Assembly (NCBI RefSeq): GCF_004768545.1 | Contig: NZ_CP038634.1 | Span: 1,054,001 to 1,118,000, forward strand | Direction: 5' to 3' | DNA from: Cupriavidus oxalaticus | GTDB taxonomy: Bacteria; Pseudomonadota; Gammaproteobacteria; Burkholderiales; Burkholderiaceae | DNA length: 64,000 bases | Shown: positions 9,548-17,520 of the stretch, in pieces | Numbering within the stretch: position 1 is the first letter of the stretch | Layout of the letters: each line of letters opens with the position of its first letter | Notes under the pieces: model-generated | Database searches by the model: none | Told to the model about the DNA's origin: nothing | The model's input: the letters and a program-made list of their open reading frames with translations, nothing else | Translations under genes and position numbers: made by a program

Positions 9548-10345
9548 ATGACCGTATCCGCCAGGCATTCCCGTCTTGCCGTGCCGCGCGCGCTGCGCGG
9601 CTGGATCCTGCCGCTGGTGCTGGTGGCGCTGTGGTGGGCTGCCGTGCGCTTCCACTGGACCACATCCCCGCTGCTGGTGCCGGTCTCCGCCGTATGGGAC
9701 ACCGCCGTGCGCCAGCTGCAGAGCGGCGCGCTCCTTGTCTCGCTGTCGGCCAGCCTGTGGCGCGACGTGGCCGGCTTTGCGATCGGCGCAAGCGCGGGGC
9801 TGGTGTTCGGCGCTGCGCTGGGGCTGTCGCGGCTGTTCGAGCGGCTGGTCGGCCCGAGCTTCCATACCGTCAAGCAGATCTCGCTGTTCGCATGGATTCC
9901 GCTGATCTCGGTGTGGTTCGGGCTGGGCGATACCGCCAAGGTGGTGTTCCTGTCGCTGGCGGCATTCTTTCCGGTGGTGCTCAACACCTTCGAAGGCATC
10001 CGCGCGGTGCCCGCCGACCTGCTGGAAGTGGCGCGCGTGCTGAGCTTCAACCGCGCGCAGGTGCTGTGGCGCATGGTGCTGCCGTCGGCGGCGCCGTCGA
10101 TCTTCGCCGGCATCCATCTGGGGCTGATCTATGCGTGGCTGGCGACGCTCGGCGCCGAGTACCTGCTGGTCTCGGGCAAGGGCATCGGCAACACCATGAT
10201 CGACGGCCGCGAGAACTTCTGGATGGACCTGGTGATCTTCGGCGTGATCGTGGTCGGGCTGGTCGGCTTCACGCTCAACTGGATCGCCAGCCGCATCGAA
10301 CGACGGCTGCTCGCGTGGCGCGGCAGCTCGGTGGCGGCGGGCTGA
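9548..10345 (+). CDS. ABC permease 2 (SsuC type)
   Basis: The second SsuC-like permease of this operon, 265 residues, about six helices, EAA loop at LLEVARVLSFNRAQVLWRMV. It is clearly homologous to permease 1 but not a recent copy; the loops differ strongly. The start at 9548 (MTVSARHSRL) is set by CGGAGG seven bases upstream; an earlier in-frame start at 9473 would run inside permease 1. Two permeases with a single ATPase and binding protein suggest a paired channel with an ATPase homodimer. Confidence 0.9.
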   Translation: MTVSARHSRLAVPRALRGWILPLVLVALWWAAVRFHWTTSPLLVPVSAVWDTAVRQLQSGALLVSLSASLWRDVAGFAIGASAGLVFGAALGLSRLFERLVGPSFHTVKQISLFAWIPLISVWFGLGDTAKVVFLSLAAFFPVVLNTFEGIRAVPADLLEVARVLSFNRAQVLWRMVLPSAAPSIFAGIHLGLIYAWLATLGAEYLLVSGKGIGNTMIDGRENFWMDLVIFGVIVVGLVGFTLNWIASRIERRLLAWRGSSVAAG

Positions 10346-10381
10346 GCCCGACGCTTGCTCAATATTTCCGGAGAGAACGAC

Positions 10382-11170
10382 ATGGCGCATGCCGGCACGC
10401 TCAGCATCGCACACCTGCACAAGCAGTACGAGGTCAAGGGCCGCACCCTGCCCGTGCTGGAGGACATCACGCTGACCATCGCCCCGGGCGAGTTCTTCAG
10501 CATCGTCGGCGCCAGCGGCTGCGGCAAGTCGACCTTGCTGCGGCTGGTGGTGGGGCTGGAAGAAGACTATCGCGGCGAGATCCTGCTCGATGGCAAGCGC
10601 GTGGCCGGCACCAGCCTGCAGCGCGGCATCGTGTTCCAGGAGCACCGGCTGTTCCCGTGGCTGACGGCGGAGCAGAACATCCGGCTGGCGCTGCTGAACA
10701 CGCCGGGCAGCGCGGCGGAAAAGGACCGCAATGTCGCCGAGCATATCGCGCTGGTCGGGCTGCGTGGCTTCGAGCATGCGTATCCGCACCAGCTCTCGGG
10801 CGGCATGTCGCAGCGCGTGGCGATCGCGCGTGCGCTGGTGACGCGACCCGAAATCCTGCTGCTGGACGAACCGTTCGGCGCGCTCGACGCGATGACGCGC
10901 ACCTACCTGCAGCAGGAGCTGCACCGCATCTGGCAGGCCGAGGGCATCACCATGATCCTGGTCACGCATGACGTCGAGGAAGCCGTGTATCTCGGCGACC
11001 GCGTGGTGGTGATGGAGCCGCGGCCCGGCCGAATCCGCCGCATCGTGCCGGTCGGCCTGCCGCATCCGCGCGAGCGCGCCGGGCAGCCGTTTTCACGCGT
11101 GCGCGATGCCGTGCTGCAGGAATTCGCCGGACAGGCTATCGCCGCCGAAGCCATTGCCGAACCCGCCTGA
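10382..11170 (+). CDS. ABC transporter ATPase, organosulfur type
   Basis: An SsuB/TauB-family ATPase, 262 residues. Walker A is [13 protein letters not shown], the Q-loop is [11 protein letters not shown], the signature is [15 protein letters not shown], Walker B is [11 protein letters not shown] and the switch region is LVTHDVEEA. The ATG at 10382 follows GGAGAG, so the 27 bases of earlier open frame are untranslated leader. It is only 39-68% of the way through the operon by position but supplies the only ATPase, so it must serve both permeases. Confidence 0.92.
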   Translation: MAHAGTLSIAHLHKQYEVKGRTLPVLEDITLTIAPGEFFSIVGASGCGKSTLLRLVVGLEEDYRGEILLDGKRVAGTSLQRGIVFQEHRLFPWLTAEQNIRLALLNTPGSAAEKDRNVAEHIALVGLRGFEHAYPHQLSGGMSQRVAIARALVTRPEILLLDEPFGALDAMTRTYLQQELHRIWQAEGITMILVTHDVEEAVYLGDRVVVMEPRPGRIRRIVPVGLPHPRERAGQPFSRVRDAVLQEFAGQAIAAEAIAEPA

Positions 11171-11214
11171 CCGCATCGAACGATGACCCACCCGCATTTT
11201 TCCGGAGCCCAGCA

Positions 11215-12183
11215 ATGACCCAAGCAATCCAGCAAGACCAGGCAGTTCAGCTCGATATCCACCCGGTGGCCGGCCGCATCGGCGCCGAAGTGCGCGGCGT
11301 CGCCCTGCATGGCGACCTGCCTGCCGAGACCTTCGCCGCCATCCGCGCCGCGCTGCTGCAGCACAAGGTGCTGTTCTTCCGCGACCAGGTCCACCTCGAC
11401 GACAGCGCACAGCAGCGCTTTGCCGCGCTGTTCGGCGAACTGGTGCCGCATCCGACCGTGCCCTCGCGCGACGGCACGCAACTGCTCGAACTCGATTCCG
11501 AGCACGGCGGCCGCGCCAACTCCTGGCATACCGACGTGACCTTCGACCTGGCCTACCCTGCGGTGTCGGTGCTGCGCGCGGTGACCGTTCCCGCGTTCGG
11601 CGGCGACACCGTGTGGGCCAACACCGCCGCGGCGTACCAGGACCTGCCCGAGCCCCTGCGCGAGCTGGCCGACAAGCTGTGGGCGCTGCACACCAACGAC
11701 TACGACTACGCGGCCACGCGGGTGAAGGCCAGCAGCGAGGGGCTGAAGCGCTATCGCGAGGTGTTCACCTCCGCGCTCTATGAAACCGAGCATCCGGTGG
11801 TGCGCGTGCATCCCGAGTCCGGCGAGCGCACGCTGGTATTGGGGCACTTCGTCAAGAAGCTGCTCGGCTATTCGTCGGTCGATTCGGCGCACCTGGTATC
11901 GGTGCTGCAGGGCCACGTGCACCGGCTCGAGAACACGGTGCGCTGGCGCTGGCGCGCGGGCGACGTCGCGATCTGGGACAACCGCGCCACGCAGCATTAC
12001 GCCATCAACGACTACGGCGACGCCAAGCGCGTGGTGCGCCGCGCCACCGTGGTGGGCGCGGTGCCGGTCAGCGTGGACGGGCGCCACAGCGTGGCGGTCA
12101 AGGCCGGCGTGCGCCGCGACGACACGGCCCCGGCCAATCAGCCTGCAGATCACGCCGACGCAGCCGCGCAGCGCGCGGCGTGA
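11215..12183 (+). CDS. AtsK-like 2-oxoglutarate dioxygenase (alkylsulfatase type)
   Basis: An Fe(II)/2-oxoglutarate dioxygenase, 322 residues, closer in pattern to the alkylsulfatase AtsK of Pseudomonas than to TauD. The metal ligands are the HxD in WHTDVTFDLAYP and a distal His in ATQHYAINDYG, with the Arg for 2-oxoglutarate in KRVVRRATVVG. AtsK cleaves medium-chain alkyl sulfate esters to aldehyde and sulfate. GGAG lies eight bases before the ATG. It closes the plus-strand operon, and a G/C hairpin follows its stop codon. Substrate assignment rests on recalled family patterns only. Confidence 0.85.
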   Translation: MTQAIQQDQAVQLDIHPVAGRIGAEVRGVALHGDLPAETFAAIRAALLQHKVLFFRDQVHLDDSAQQRFAALFGELVPHPTVPSRDGTQLLELDSEHGGRANSWHTDVTFDLAYPAVSVLRAVTVPAFGGDTVWANTAAAYQDLPEPLRELADKLWALHTNDYDYAATRVKASSEGLKRYREVFTSALYETEHPVVRVHPESGERTLVLGHFVKKLLGYSSVDSAHLVSVLQGHVHRLENTVRWRWRAGDVAIWDNRATQHYAINDYGDAKRVVRRATVVGAVPVSVDGRHSVAVKAGVRRDDTAPANQPADHADAAAQRAA

Positions 12184-12192
12184 GTAGTGCCA

Positions 12193-12218
12193 GCGGCCGG
12201 CACGCTCGCGCCGGCCGC
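12193..12218 (+). terminator. G/C hairpin after the AtsK-like gene
   Basis: A perfect nine-base stem (GCGGCCGGC, 12193-12201, with GCCGGCCGC, 12210-12218) and an eight-base loop lie ten bases after the stop codon. There is no T-run, so this is a candidate Rho-dependent or processing structure rather than a classic intrinsic terminator. It separates the operon from the sulfhydrylase gene. Confidence 0.5.
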
Positions 12219-12386
12219 ATATCCAAATGCAATAAGGTTCCTTGCCTCGCTGGGTGCCGTCCGTGACCATAGCGCCCGAACGCCTGGGCGGTGCAGCGGC
12301 CGGCTGGTACCATCGCTCGGCCCGGCGGCGCGCATTTGCGTGCGCGGCGCCGCCAGGCATGTCCGGCACACAACCCAGAGAAGAAC

Positions 12387-13661
12387 ATGAGACTCGAAAC
12401 TTTGGCCGTCCATGGCGGCTACTCGCCCGATCCGACCACCCGCGCGGTGGCGGTGCCGATCTACCAGACGGTGGCCTACGCCTTCGACAATGCGCAGCAT
12501 GGCGCCGACCTGTTCGACCTGAAGGTCGCGGGCAACATCTACAGCCGCATCATGAACCCGACCAACGACGTGCTCGAGCAGCGCCTGGCCGCGCTCGAGG
12601 GCGGCGTGGGGGCGCTTGCGCTGGCATCGGGCATGGCCGCGGTCACCTACGCGATCCAGACCATCGCTGAGGCCGGCGACAACATCGTTTCGTCGAGCCA
12701 GCTGTACGGCGGCACTTACAACCTGCTGGCGCACACGCTGCCGCAGTCTGGCATCGAGACCCGCTTCGCCGACGGCCGCAACCCGTCGAGCTTCGGCGAC
12801 CTGATCGACGAGCGCACCAAGGCCGTGTTCGTCGAGTCGGTTGGCAACCCGCTCGGCAACGTGGTCGACATCGAGGCGATCGCGCGCGTGGCGCACAACC
12901 ACGGCGTGCCGCTGATCGTCGACAACACCGTGCCCTCGCCCTACCTGTGCCGGCCGTTCGAGCATGGCGCCGATATCGTCGTGCATTCGCTGACCAAGTA
13001 CCTGGGCGGGCACGGCAACAGCGTCGGCGGCGCCATCGTCGACAGCGGCAAGTTCCCGTGGGCCCAGCACAAGGCGCGCTTCCGGCGCCTGAACGAGCCG
13101 GACGTGTCGTACCACGGCGTGGTCTACACCGAGGCGCTGGGGCCGGCGGCCTATATCGGCCGCGCGCGCGTGGTGCCGCTGCGCAATACCGGCGCGGCGC
13201 TGTCGCCGTTCAACGCCTTCCTGATCCTGCAAGGCATCGAGACGCTTGCGCTGCGGCTGGACCGCATCACCGAAAACGCGCTGGCGATCGCACGCCACCT
13301 GCAGCAGCACCCGAAGGTGGAATGGGTCAACTTTGCCGGCCTGCCCGACCATGCGGACCACGCACTGGTGCAGAAGTACCTGGGCGGCCGCGGTCCCGGC
13401 ATCCTGTCGTTCGGCCTGAAGCAGGGCGGCCGCGAAGGCGGGGCGCGTTTCCTGGATGCGCTGCAGCTGTTCACGCGGCTGGTCAATATCGGCGATGCCA
13501 AGTCGCTGGCCACGCATCCGGCATCGACCACGCATCGCCAGCTCAACCCCGAGGAGCTGAAGGCGGCTGGCGTCAGCGAGGATATGGTGCGGCTGTCGGT
13601 GGGCATCGAGCATATCGATGACCTGATCGAGGACCTGGAGCGCGCGCTGGCGGCAGCGTAA
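12387..13661 (+). CDS. metY: O-acetylhomoserine sulfhydrylase
   Basis: A PLP-dependent Cys/Met-metabolism enzyme that joins sulfide with O-acetylhomoserine to give homocysteine, in the cytoplasm. The PLP lysine is in HSLTKYLGGHG, and SGMAA, the YGGTYNLL phosphate-binding region and the IVDNTVPSP aspartate segment match the family. The length of 424 residues is typical of MetY rather than the shorter MetB/MetC. The ATG at 12387 has AGAAGA just upstream and starts directly with RLETLAVHGG. Its position after an organosulfur operon fits capture of released sulfur. It has its own 200-base leader. Confidence 0.9.
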   Translation: MRLETLAVHGGYSPDPTTRAVAVPIYQTVAYAFDNAQHGADLFDLKVAGNIYSRIMNPTNDVLEQRLAALEGGVGALALASGMAAVTYAIQTIAEAGDNIVSSSQLYGGTYNLLAHTLPQSGIETRFADGRNPSSFGDLIDERTKAVFVESVGNPLGNVVDIEAIARVAHNHGVPLIVDNTVPSPYLCRPFEHGADIVVHSLTKYLGGHGNSVGGAIVDSGKFPWAQHKARFRRLNEPDVSYHGVVYTEALGPAAYIGRARVVPLRNTGAALSPFNAFLILQGIETLALRLDRITENALAIARHLQQHPKVEWVNFAGLPDHADHALVQKYLGGRGPGILSFGLKQGGREGGARFLDALQLFTRLVNIGDAKSLATHPASTTHRQLNPEELKAAGVSEDMVRLSVGIEHIDDLIEDLERALAAA

Positions 13662-13672
13662 GCGCAGGTTTG

Positions 13673-13703
13673 CCCCCCTCTCCCGCCTGCGGGAGAGGGG
13701 GGG
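13673..13703. repeat. Palindromic repeat copy 1 (CCCCTCTCCCGC family)
   Basis: An inverted repeat pairs CCCCCTCTCCC with GGGAGAGGGGG between the convergent ends of the sulfhydrylase and flippase-like genes. The bases next to it (AGGTTTGC, 13666-13673) are the reverse complement of the GCAAACC that follows copies 2 and 3, so the repeat unit is about 40 bases and this copy lies in the opposite orientation. It may act as a bidirectional terminator. Confidence 0.75.
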
Positions 13704-13708
13704 AGCGT

Positions 13709-14698
13709 TCACTGCCGGCGTTGGTTTTCTTCCATCGCCGTTCCCTGCGCCAGCTTCTTCCCCCGCGCCTCCAGCAGGAAGTACCCCACCGTCCCTACTG
13801 CCAGCGGTATCAGGTAATACAACGCCCGATACGCGATCAACGCCGCCAGCAACAACCCATGCGGCACCTGTCCGCCCAGCATCGTCAGGAACACCGTCTC
13901 GACAACCCCAAGGGCGCCCGGCACGCGGATCACCACGCCCGCCAGTCCGGAGGCAAGGTACACGCCGAGCACCGTGTAATAGTCCGCATGCGTATGCAGG
14001 AAGGCATGCAGGATGGCCGCCACCGCCGCCCAGTTGCCCGCCGACACCAGGATCTGCAACAGCGCGAAGCGCGGTGACGGCACATAGATATCATGGTCGC
14101 GCACAGTACGGTGCCGACCCTGCCACGCCGCACATGCCGCTATGTAGCCAGCCGGCGCGGCCAGCATCACTACGCCAATCAGCCGCGTCGCCGCCGGCGG
14201 GATACCCCACCCGGGCGGCAGCACTACCAGCTGCCCGGCCAGGATGATGCCCGCCAGCAGCGCGTAGCCGAGCCAGTTGCTGCTGACCGCCACCGCGAAC
14301 ACGCTCCAGATCTGCGGCGGGCTCAGGCCCGCGTGCGAATACAGCCGGTAGCGCACGCCCGCGCCGCCGAGCGTCGCGCCCAGGTTCAGGCTCATGGTGT
14401 AGCTGACATAGGCGATCGCCATCACCCGATGCACCGGCAGCGGGTGGCCGGCGTAGCGGCACCCCAGCACGTCGAACTGGCTGTACAGCAGACCCGTCAG
14501 CACCACGAACCCCGCGGCTGGCAACAGCGTGCGGCGGTCGAAGCCGCGCAGCGCGGCTAGCACCGCGTCCCAGTCGATGGTGCCAAGCTTGCGCGCGATC
14601 AGCGCAAGCACTGCCGCGATGAACAGGATGCCGATCGCGCGCCGCCACATCGGCCAGCGCGCGTGGTGCCGGATTGCCGAAAGCGCCTGCGCGACCAT
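13709..14698 (-). CDS. Membrane flippase-like protein (UPF0104/LPG synthase TM family)
   Basis: An integral inner-membrane protein of the lysylphosphatidylglycerol-synthase-TM/YbhN family, 329 residues, about eight helices, with conserved small-residue segments such as LGATLGGAGVRYRLY. Members without the soluble synthase domain are thought to move or bind lipids. The ATG at 14698 shares one base with the stop codon of the cardiolipin synthase gene, so the two form a coupled pair; larger frames continue only as a shadow of that gene. The pairing ClsB-YbhN is also known in E. coli (ybhO-ybhN). Confidence 0.85.
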   Translation of the reverse strand: MVAQALSAIRHHARWPMWRRAIGILFIAAVLALIARKLGTIDWDAVLAALRGFDRRTLLPAAGFVVLTGLLYSQFDVLGCRYAGHPLPVHRVMAIAYVSYTMSLNLGATLGGAGVRYRLYSHAGLSPPQIWSVFAVAVSSNWLGYALLAGIILAGQLVVLPPGWGIPPAATRLIGVVMLAAPAGYIAACAAWQGRHRTVRDHDIYVPSPRFALLQILVSAGNWAAVAAILHAFLHTHADYYTVLGVYLASGLAGVVIRVPGALGVVETVFLTMLGGQVPHGLLLAALIAYRALYYLIPLAVGTVGYFLLEARGKKLAQGTAMEENQRRQ

Positions 14699-15915
14699 CA
14701 CTCGGCCTCCCGTTCCAGCACGAATACGCGGCGGCGCCCGCGCGGGTCGCCGGCTTGCGGCGTCACCAGCCGCGGCGTATGCGCGGGCAGCCAGCCGGCC
14801 CACGCCGGGAAGCGGCGCAGGAAGTGGAACATCAGCGTGGCGCCGGCCGCGTCCAGCAGCGAGCGCTCGTGCCGGCGCGGCGGCACCTCGCGGCAGCGTT
14901 CGGCGATCAGCGCCTGCAGCCTGCCGCGCAGCCGCTGCGCGAAGGCGGTGTCGCGGATCACCAGGTTGGCTTCGAGATTCAGCGACAGGCTGAGCGGGTC
15001 GAGGTTGCTCGAACCCACCGTGGCCCATTGCTCGTCGACGACGGCGACCTTGCCGTGGAACGGCCGCTCGACGTACTCGAGGATCTGCACCCCGGAGTCC
15101 TGCAGGTGGCAATACAGCAGGCCACCGGCACGCGCGACCCATGGCATGTCGGGCTTGCCCTGCAGCAGCAGGCGCACCTGTATGCCGCGCCCAGCGGCTT
15201 CGCACAGCGCGTGCAGCAGCCGGTAGCCCGGCAGGAAATAAGCGTTGGCGATGACCACCTCGCGCCGCGCGGCGCGGATCGCATCGAGGTAGGCAAACTC
15301 GATGTCGTTGCGATGGCGATGGTTGTCGCGCGTGACCAGACGCACCGGACCCGGCGGCGCCGTGTTGCAGCCCGGCGGCGGCGGTGCCAGCCTGCCCTGC
15401 AGGCATGCGCCGGGGATGGCCCGCGCGAGGAAGTCATGCACCTGCCGCGCCGCGGGGCCGGCGATTTCCACGGCATAGTCCTGCTTGGCCCGTGGCCCGT
15501 AGCCATACAGGTGCTGCGCCGAGAAATTGATGCCGCCGACAAAGGCCACCTCGCCGTCGATCGCGACCAGCTTGCGGTGCATGCGCCGGAAGATATGCGT
15601 GCGCACGCCCAGCAGGCGGCGGCAGGGCGAGAATGTGCAGAAGTGCACGCCCGCCTTGACCAGCTCTGTAATGAATGCAGGGGGCAGGTCATGCGAGCCG
15701 AAGCCGTCGACCGTGACGGCCACGCGCACGCCGCGCCGCGCGGCAGCCAGCAGCGCGGCGTGCAATTTCGTTCCTGCCTCGTCGTCGAACAGGATAAAAG
15801 TTTCCACCAGCACGCTTTCGCGCGCTTGCGCGATCGCCTCGAATACGCGCGGGAAGTACTCTTCTCCGTTCTCCAGCAGGCGGATGCTGTCGGGGGCGGA
15901 CGGCAACGGTGTCAT
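14698..15915 (-). CDS. clsB: Cardiolipin synthase B (phospholipase D family)
   Basis: A PLD-superfamily phospholipid synthase, 405 residues, acting at the inner membrane to form cardiolipin from phosphatidylglycerol and another phospholipid. It has two HKD motifs: HRKLVAIDGEVAFVGG in the first half (~residues 110-125) and HGKVAVVDEQWATVGSSN in the second (~285-302), both with the His-Lys-Asp set complete. It lacks the N-terminal membrane helices of ClsA, which fits ClsB (YbhO). It is the first gene of the pair with the flippase-like protein. Confidence 0.9.
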   Translation of the reverse strand: MTPLPSAPDSIRLLENGEEYFPRVFEAIAQARESVLVETFILFDDEAGTKLHAALLAAARRGVRVAVTVDGFGSHDLPPAFITELVKAGVHFCTFSPCRRLLGVRTHIFRRMHRKLVAIDGEVAFVGGINFSAQHLYGYGPRAKQDYAVEIAGPAARQVHDFLARAIPGACLQGRLAPPPPGCNTAPPGPVRLVTRDNHRHRNDIEFAYLDAIRAARREVVIANAYFLPGYRLLHALCEAAGRGIQVRLLLQGKPDMPWVARAGGLLYCHLQDSGVQILEYVERPFHGKVAVVDEQWATVGSSNLDPLSLSLNLEANLVIRDTAFAQRLRGRLQALIAERCREVPPRRHERSLLDAAGATLMFHFLRRFPAWAGWLPAHTPRLVTPQAGDPRGRRRVFVLEREAE

Positions 15916-15978
15916 GGCCCGAGAGGCGCCGCAAACACCATGCCAGCGCCGGGGTGTTGCCGGGGGCGCCCGGGCCGC

Positions 15979-16320
15979 TCAGCCAGGGCCGCGCCGCCGG
16001 CGGACCACCAGGGCCGTCAGCAGCACGCCCGCCAGCAGCCCCGCCGTGCCCACCCCGGCCATGGTGAGCGGCGGCATGCCGGGATTGGGCGGCGCACCCG
16101 CCTGCTGTGCCAGCGCGCGCCAGTCGGCGGCTGTGATCTGCGTCATGCTGATGGCGTTGTCCAGGCCGTACACGCAGACTTCGCCGCCAGGCAGCTTGCA
16201 GAAGCGCTCACGCGGGCAGGCCTTGAGGATCTCCTGCGGCGCGCCTTCGCCGCAGCGCGCGCCGGCACTGCGCAGGACCTGCAGCGTGACATCGGGATGC
16301 CGGGTCAGTTGTTCGGGCAT
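15979..16320 (-). CDS. Small hypothetical protein with C-terminal membrane anchor
   Basis: I do not recognise this 113-residue protein. It has three Cys residues within 23 positions (SAGARCGEGA, LKACPRERFCKL) plus a fourth in EVCVYGLD, then a predicted membrane helix near the C-terminus (TAGLLAGVLLTALVV) followed by RRRRGPG. That layout suggests a tail-anchored protein with a Cys-rich, perhaps metal-binding or disulfide-bonded, head. The start at 16320 is well supported by GGAGG six bases upstream. It lies just upstream of the cardiolipin synthase pair, on the same strand. Confidence 0.65.
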   Translation of the reverse strand: MPEQLTRHPDVTLQVLRSAGARCGEGAPQEILKACPRERFCKLPGGEVCVYGLDNAISMTQITAADWRALAQQAGAPPNPGMPPLTMAGVGTAGLLAGVLLTALVVRRRRGPG

Positions 16321-16501
16321 GGCGGCCTCCGTGCAAGGATGGGCTGGCGGTCTTTCAGCGTAGCGCACGGCGCTGCCTGCAGGCAGCCTATATGCGCTTC
16401 AGGCATATCGGCATGATTAAGTACTCGTTCGCCAGATGACTTGCCTTCCATACAATGGGCTCTCCAACGAACGATCAATGAACAAACAGGGGAGCGTTTT
16501 G

Positions 16502-17317
16502 ATGCGATACGGGAAATTCGGCTTCGCGGTAGCCGCGGCAGTACTGGCGCTGGGCGTGGTGCAGGGCGCAAGCGCCGCCGATCCGGACAAGAAGGAAATC
16601 CGCTTCGGCGCCACCGCCGGCCCGTACGCCGACCAGATCCGCTACGGCGTGAAGCCGGTGCTGGAGAAGCGCGGCTACAAGGTCACCATCATCGAGTTCA
16701 GCGACTACGTGCAGCCCAACCTGGCGCTGGCCGACGGCGCCATCGACGCCAACGCCTTCCAGCACGTGGCCTACCTGAAGAAGTTCTCGGCTGACCGCAA
16801 GCTGCAGCTGACCGACATCATCCAGGTCCCGACCGCGCCGATCGGCATCTACAGCCACAAGCACAAGACGCTGGCGGAGGTGAAGCCGGGCAATACCGTC
16901 TCGCTGCCGAATGACCCCACCAACCTGGCGCGTGCCATCGCCATCCTGCAGCAGGTGGGCTGGGTCACGCTCAAGCCGGGCACCGACCCGATCCGCGCCA
17001 GCGAGCGCGACATCGATGCCAATCCGCACAAGCTCAAGCTGGTCCAGCTGGAGGCCGCGCAACTGCCGCGTTCGCTCGACGATGTCGACTACGCCTTTGT
17101 CAACGGCAACTTCGCGCTGGCCGCGGGGCTGAAGCTGACCACTGCGCTGGCGCTGGAGAAGATTCCCGACTACTACATGAACCTGGTGGCGGTGAAGACT
17201 GCGGACGTCAACAAGCCGTTCGTCAAGGACATCAAGGAGGCCTACCAGTCGGCCGAGTTCAAGGCGGTGACGCAGCAGCGCTTCGCGGGCTTCGTGCCGC
17301 CGCCGTACCAGCGCTGA
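16502..17317 (+). CDS. metQ: MetQ/NlpA-family methionine-binding-like protein
   Basis: A periplasmic binding protein of the NlpA/MetQ family, 271 residues; members bind D- or L-methionine for the MetNI importer. The N-terminus is a signal peptide (MRYGKFGFAVAAAVLALG) ending at an Ala-x-Ala site rather than a lipobox, so it should be soluble, unlike most MetQ. Family elements include FGATAGPYAD and LADGAIDANAFQH. AGGGGAG precedes the ATG at 16502, so I prefer it to the ATG at 16478. No metN or metI is nearby; the cognate transporter must be elsewhere. An intrinsic terminator follows. Confidence 0.85.
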   Translation: MRYGKFGFAVAAAVLALGVVQGASAADPDKKEIRFGATAGPYADQIRYGVKPVLEKRGYKVTIIEFSDYVQPNLALADGAIDANAFQHVAYLKKFSADRKLQLTDIIQVPTAPIGIYSHKHKTLAEVKPGNTVSLPNDPTNLARAIAILQQVGWVTLKPGTDPIRASERDIDANPHKLKLVQLEAAQLPRSLDDVDYAFVNGNFALAAGLKLTTALALEKIPDYYMNLVAVKTADVNKPFVKDIKEAYQSAEFKAVTQQRFAGFVPPPYQR

Positions 17318-17338
17318 TCCGGCTCGTATCATCTGCGC

Positions 17339-17365
17339 AGGGCTCCCGCACGGGAGCCCTTTTTC
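17339..17365 (+). terminator. Intrinsic terminator of the MetQ-like gene
   Basis: AGGGCTCCCG (17339-17348) pairs with CGGGAGCCCT (17351-17360) around a tight loop and is followed at once by a run of T. It lies 22 bases after the stop codon. This is a classic Rho-independent terminator. Confidence 0.9.
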
Positions 17366-17520
17366 GTTGGCGGTGCCGGGATCCCGCTCCGCCTTGTGCA
17401 CGGCAAGACAATTGCCGCCGCCATTGCGCCGCAAATACCCTACACTCGACTACACATGCCGCGCGCGCCCACAAAGCACGCCCGGGATCACAACACGACA
17501 CGCGCATCGAGAGACCTGCC

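Noticed and set aside
12184..12386. SAM- or SAH-type riboswitch before metY
   Set aside because: The leader has G/C hairpins, but I could not match the conserved core of any known class.
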